Assembly (NCBI GenBank): GCA_029560815.1
Contig: JAKQKF010000552.1
Location: forward strand, 1-14,571
Direction of reading: 5' to 3'
Origin: a bacterium
GTDB taxonomy: Bacteria > KSB1 > UBA2214
Length of the DNA: 14,571 nt
Part shown: piece by piece, positions 13,822 through 14,571 of the stretch
How positions within the stretch are numbered: the stretch's first letter is position 1
Layout of the letters: each line of letters starts with the position of its first letter
Program-made: the position numbers and the translations under genes
Notes under the pieces: model-generated
Database searches by the model: none
What the model was told of the DNA's origin: nothing
What the model saw: the letters and a program-made list of their open reading frames with translations, nothing else

Positions 13822-14571
13822 TTAGTAGCCGCCGCCGGCGCCGCCGCCGCCGCTGGAGCCGCCGCCGAATCCGCCAAAACCGCCGCCACCACCACTGAAA
13901 CCGCCACCCCAGCCGCCGCCGCCCCAGCCGCTGCTCCCCCAGCCGCTGCCGCTCCAGCCCCGGCCGCCCGCTCTCCCCCCGCCGGTGCCCGATCCCCAGT
14001 CGCCGCCGGAACCCCAGTTGGACCGGTTATAATTGCCGATGATGAAAAAGAGAAAAATCATGCCGACGACCAGAAAAACGATCAGATCCTCCATGGAATC
14101 GTCGGATGAGGTCTGCCGGCGCGGTGCGATGGTCGTGCCGTCAAAGGTGATGCCGTACTCTTCGCTGATCATGCCGGCAAAGGCCTGCATCGCTTCGAGA
14201 AATCCCCTGCCGAAATCCCCCTTTTGAAAGTTGGGGATCAGGTAGCTGCGGTAGACATCCCCGGCGCGCGCATCATTGATAAAACCCTCGACGCCGTATC
14301 CGGTCTCGATCCAGATCTTGCGGATGTCGGTGACATTAAAGATGAGGAGCCCCTTGTCCTCCCCCTTCTTGCCGATACCCCAGGCTGAGTAGAGCTCGTT
14401 GGCATATCCCTGGTAATCGGCATCGCCGATGGTGGGCACGGTGCAGATCACCAGAGCGACGCCGGCCTTTTCCCATACCTCGATGGCCAGCGCCTCGATC
14501 TCGGCCTCCTCGGCGGCGGGAATGACCTCGGCGAAATCATTCACGGCACCGCGGCGCTGCGGCAGAGTATT
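13822..14571 (-). CDS. TPM-domain (YgcG-like) membrane protein with glycine-rich tail, N-terminus cut by window edge
   Basis: The visible 249 residues start inside the protein (NTLPQRRGAV..); the signal peptide lies beyond the edge. A GTG at 14544 is in frame but is probably an internal valine, because VNDFAEVI is the usual start of the mature domain after a signal peptide. The TPM domain follows: WGIGKKGEDKGLLIF, ETGYGVEGFINDARAGDVYR and IPNFQKGDFGRGFLEAM match the family pattern well. Next comes a short linker, one membrane segment (LIVFLVVGMIFLFFIIGNY), and a tail of about 70 residues made almost only of Gly, Ser and Trp/Phe, ending GGGY, as in many TPM proteins. Some TPM-domain proteins act as phosphatases or take part in membrane-protein turnover; here the role is unknown. 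It is first in the minus-strand group with the NTase-like gene and lemA. Confidence 0.88.
   Translation of the reverse strand, partial: NTLPQRRGAVNDFAEVIPAAEEAEIEALAIEVWEKAGVALVICTVPTIGDADYQGYANELYSAWGIGKKGEDKGLLIFNVTDIRKIWIETGYGVEGFINDARAGDVYRSYLIPNFQKGDFGRGFLEAMQAFAGMISEEYGITFDGTTIAPRRQTSSDDSMEDLIVFLVVGMIFLFFIIGNYNRSNWGSGGDWGSGTGGGRAGGRGWSGSGWGSSGWGGGGWGGGFSGGGGGFGGFGGGSSGGGGAGGGY

Noticed and set aside
13719..13907. N-terminal extension of the NTase-like protein
   Set aside because: It reads through the TPM glycine tail in another frame, giving Ala-rich sequence. The ATG at 13718 has its own Shine-Dalgarno site.
13822..14010. Repeat-rich GCC/CCG tract considered as a CRISPR or tandem-repeat element
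   Set aside because: Units are irregular and encode the glycine-rich tail in frame. There are no direct repeats with spacers.

Overview
This is a GC-rich (above 60% by eye), densely coded bacterial chromosome segment. It has good Shine-Dalgarno sites and sigma-70-like promoters whose -10 boxes read TAWATT. The organism is very probably Gram-negative and didermic: it carries a Tat-signal oxidoreductase, several Sec-exported proteins and a CcmE haem chaperone of the Cys-type (CxxxY). That CcmE type, a LemA/TPM pair and a Tat-type Gfo/Idh protein would fit an uncultured FCB-like lineage (for example KSB1 or Calditrichota-like). The taxonomic guess is inference only. I see no phage, transposon, CRISPR array, tRNA or rRNA.

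Layout. 1-3021 (minus) is an apparent operon: an ABC ATPase, a two-half ABC-2-type permease overlapping it by 8 nt, then araD, which runs off the left edge. 3254-5603 (plus) holds an RNA m5C methyltransferase of the NOL1/NOP2/Sun family with a clear promoter, then a Tat-signal Gfo/Idh/MocA protein that has lost its central catalytic part in frame. 5600-7408 (minus) encodes an exported glycoside-hydrolase-like protein with an EF-hand-like loop and a C-terminal carbohydrate-binding-like domain; it is convergent with the Gfo/Idh gene and overlaps it by 4 nt. 7563-9541 (plus) is nadA followed 5 nt later by an extended-SDR epimerase-like gene. 9503-11621 (minus) is a secreted serine beta-lactamase-like hydrolase followed by a GT2 glycosyltransferase whose 3' end overlaps the SDR gene by 39 nt. 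11873-12286 (plus) is an orphan ccmE. A near-perfect bidirectional terminator at 12301-12341 separates it from a minus-strand group (12369-14571): a TPM-domain membrane protein cut by the right edge, a nucleotidyltransferase-fold protein lacking its catalytic aspartates, and LemA.

How the genes work together. Most of the window looks like ordinary housekeeping and envelope genes in small operons: sugar-phosphate metabolism, NAD synthesis, RNA modification, export and cell-surface functions. No single system ties the window together. The items most worth checking are the in-frame gutted Gfo/Idh gene, the His-to-Cys CcmE, the TPM / inactive-NTase / LemA cluster, and the EF-hand-like loop inside the exported hydrolase-like protein.
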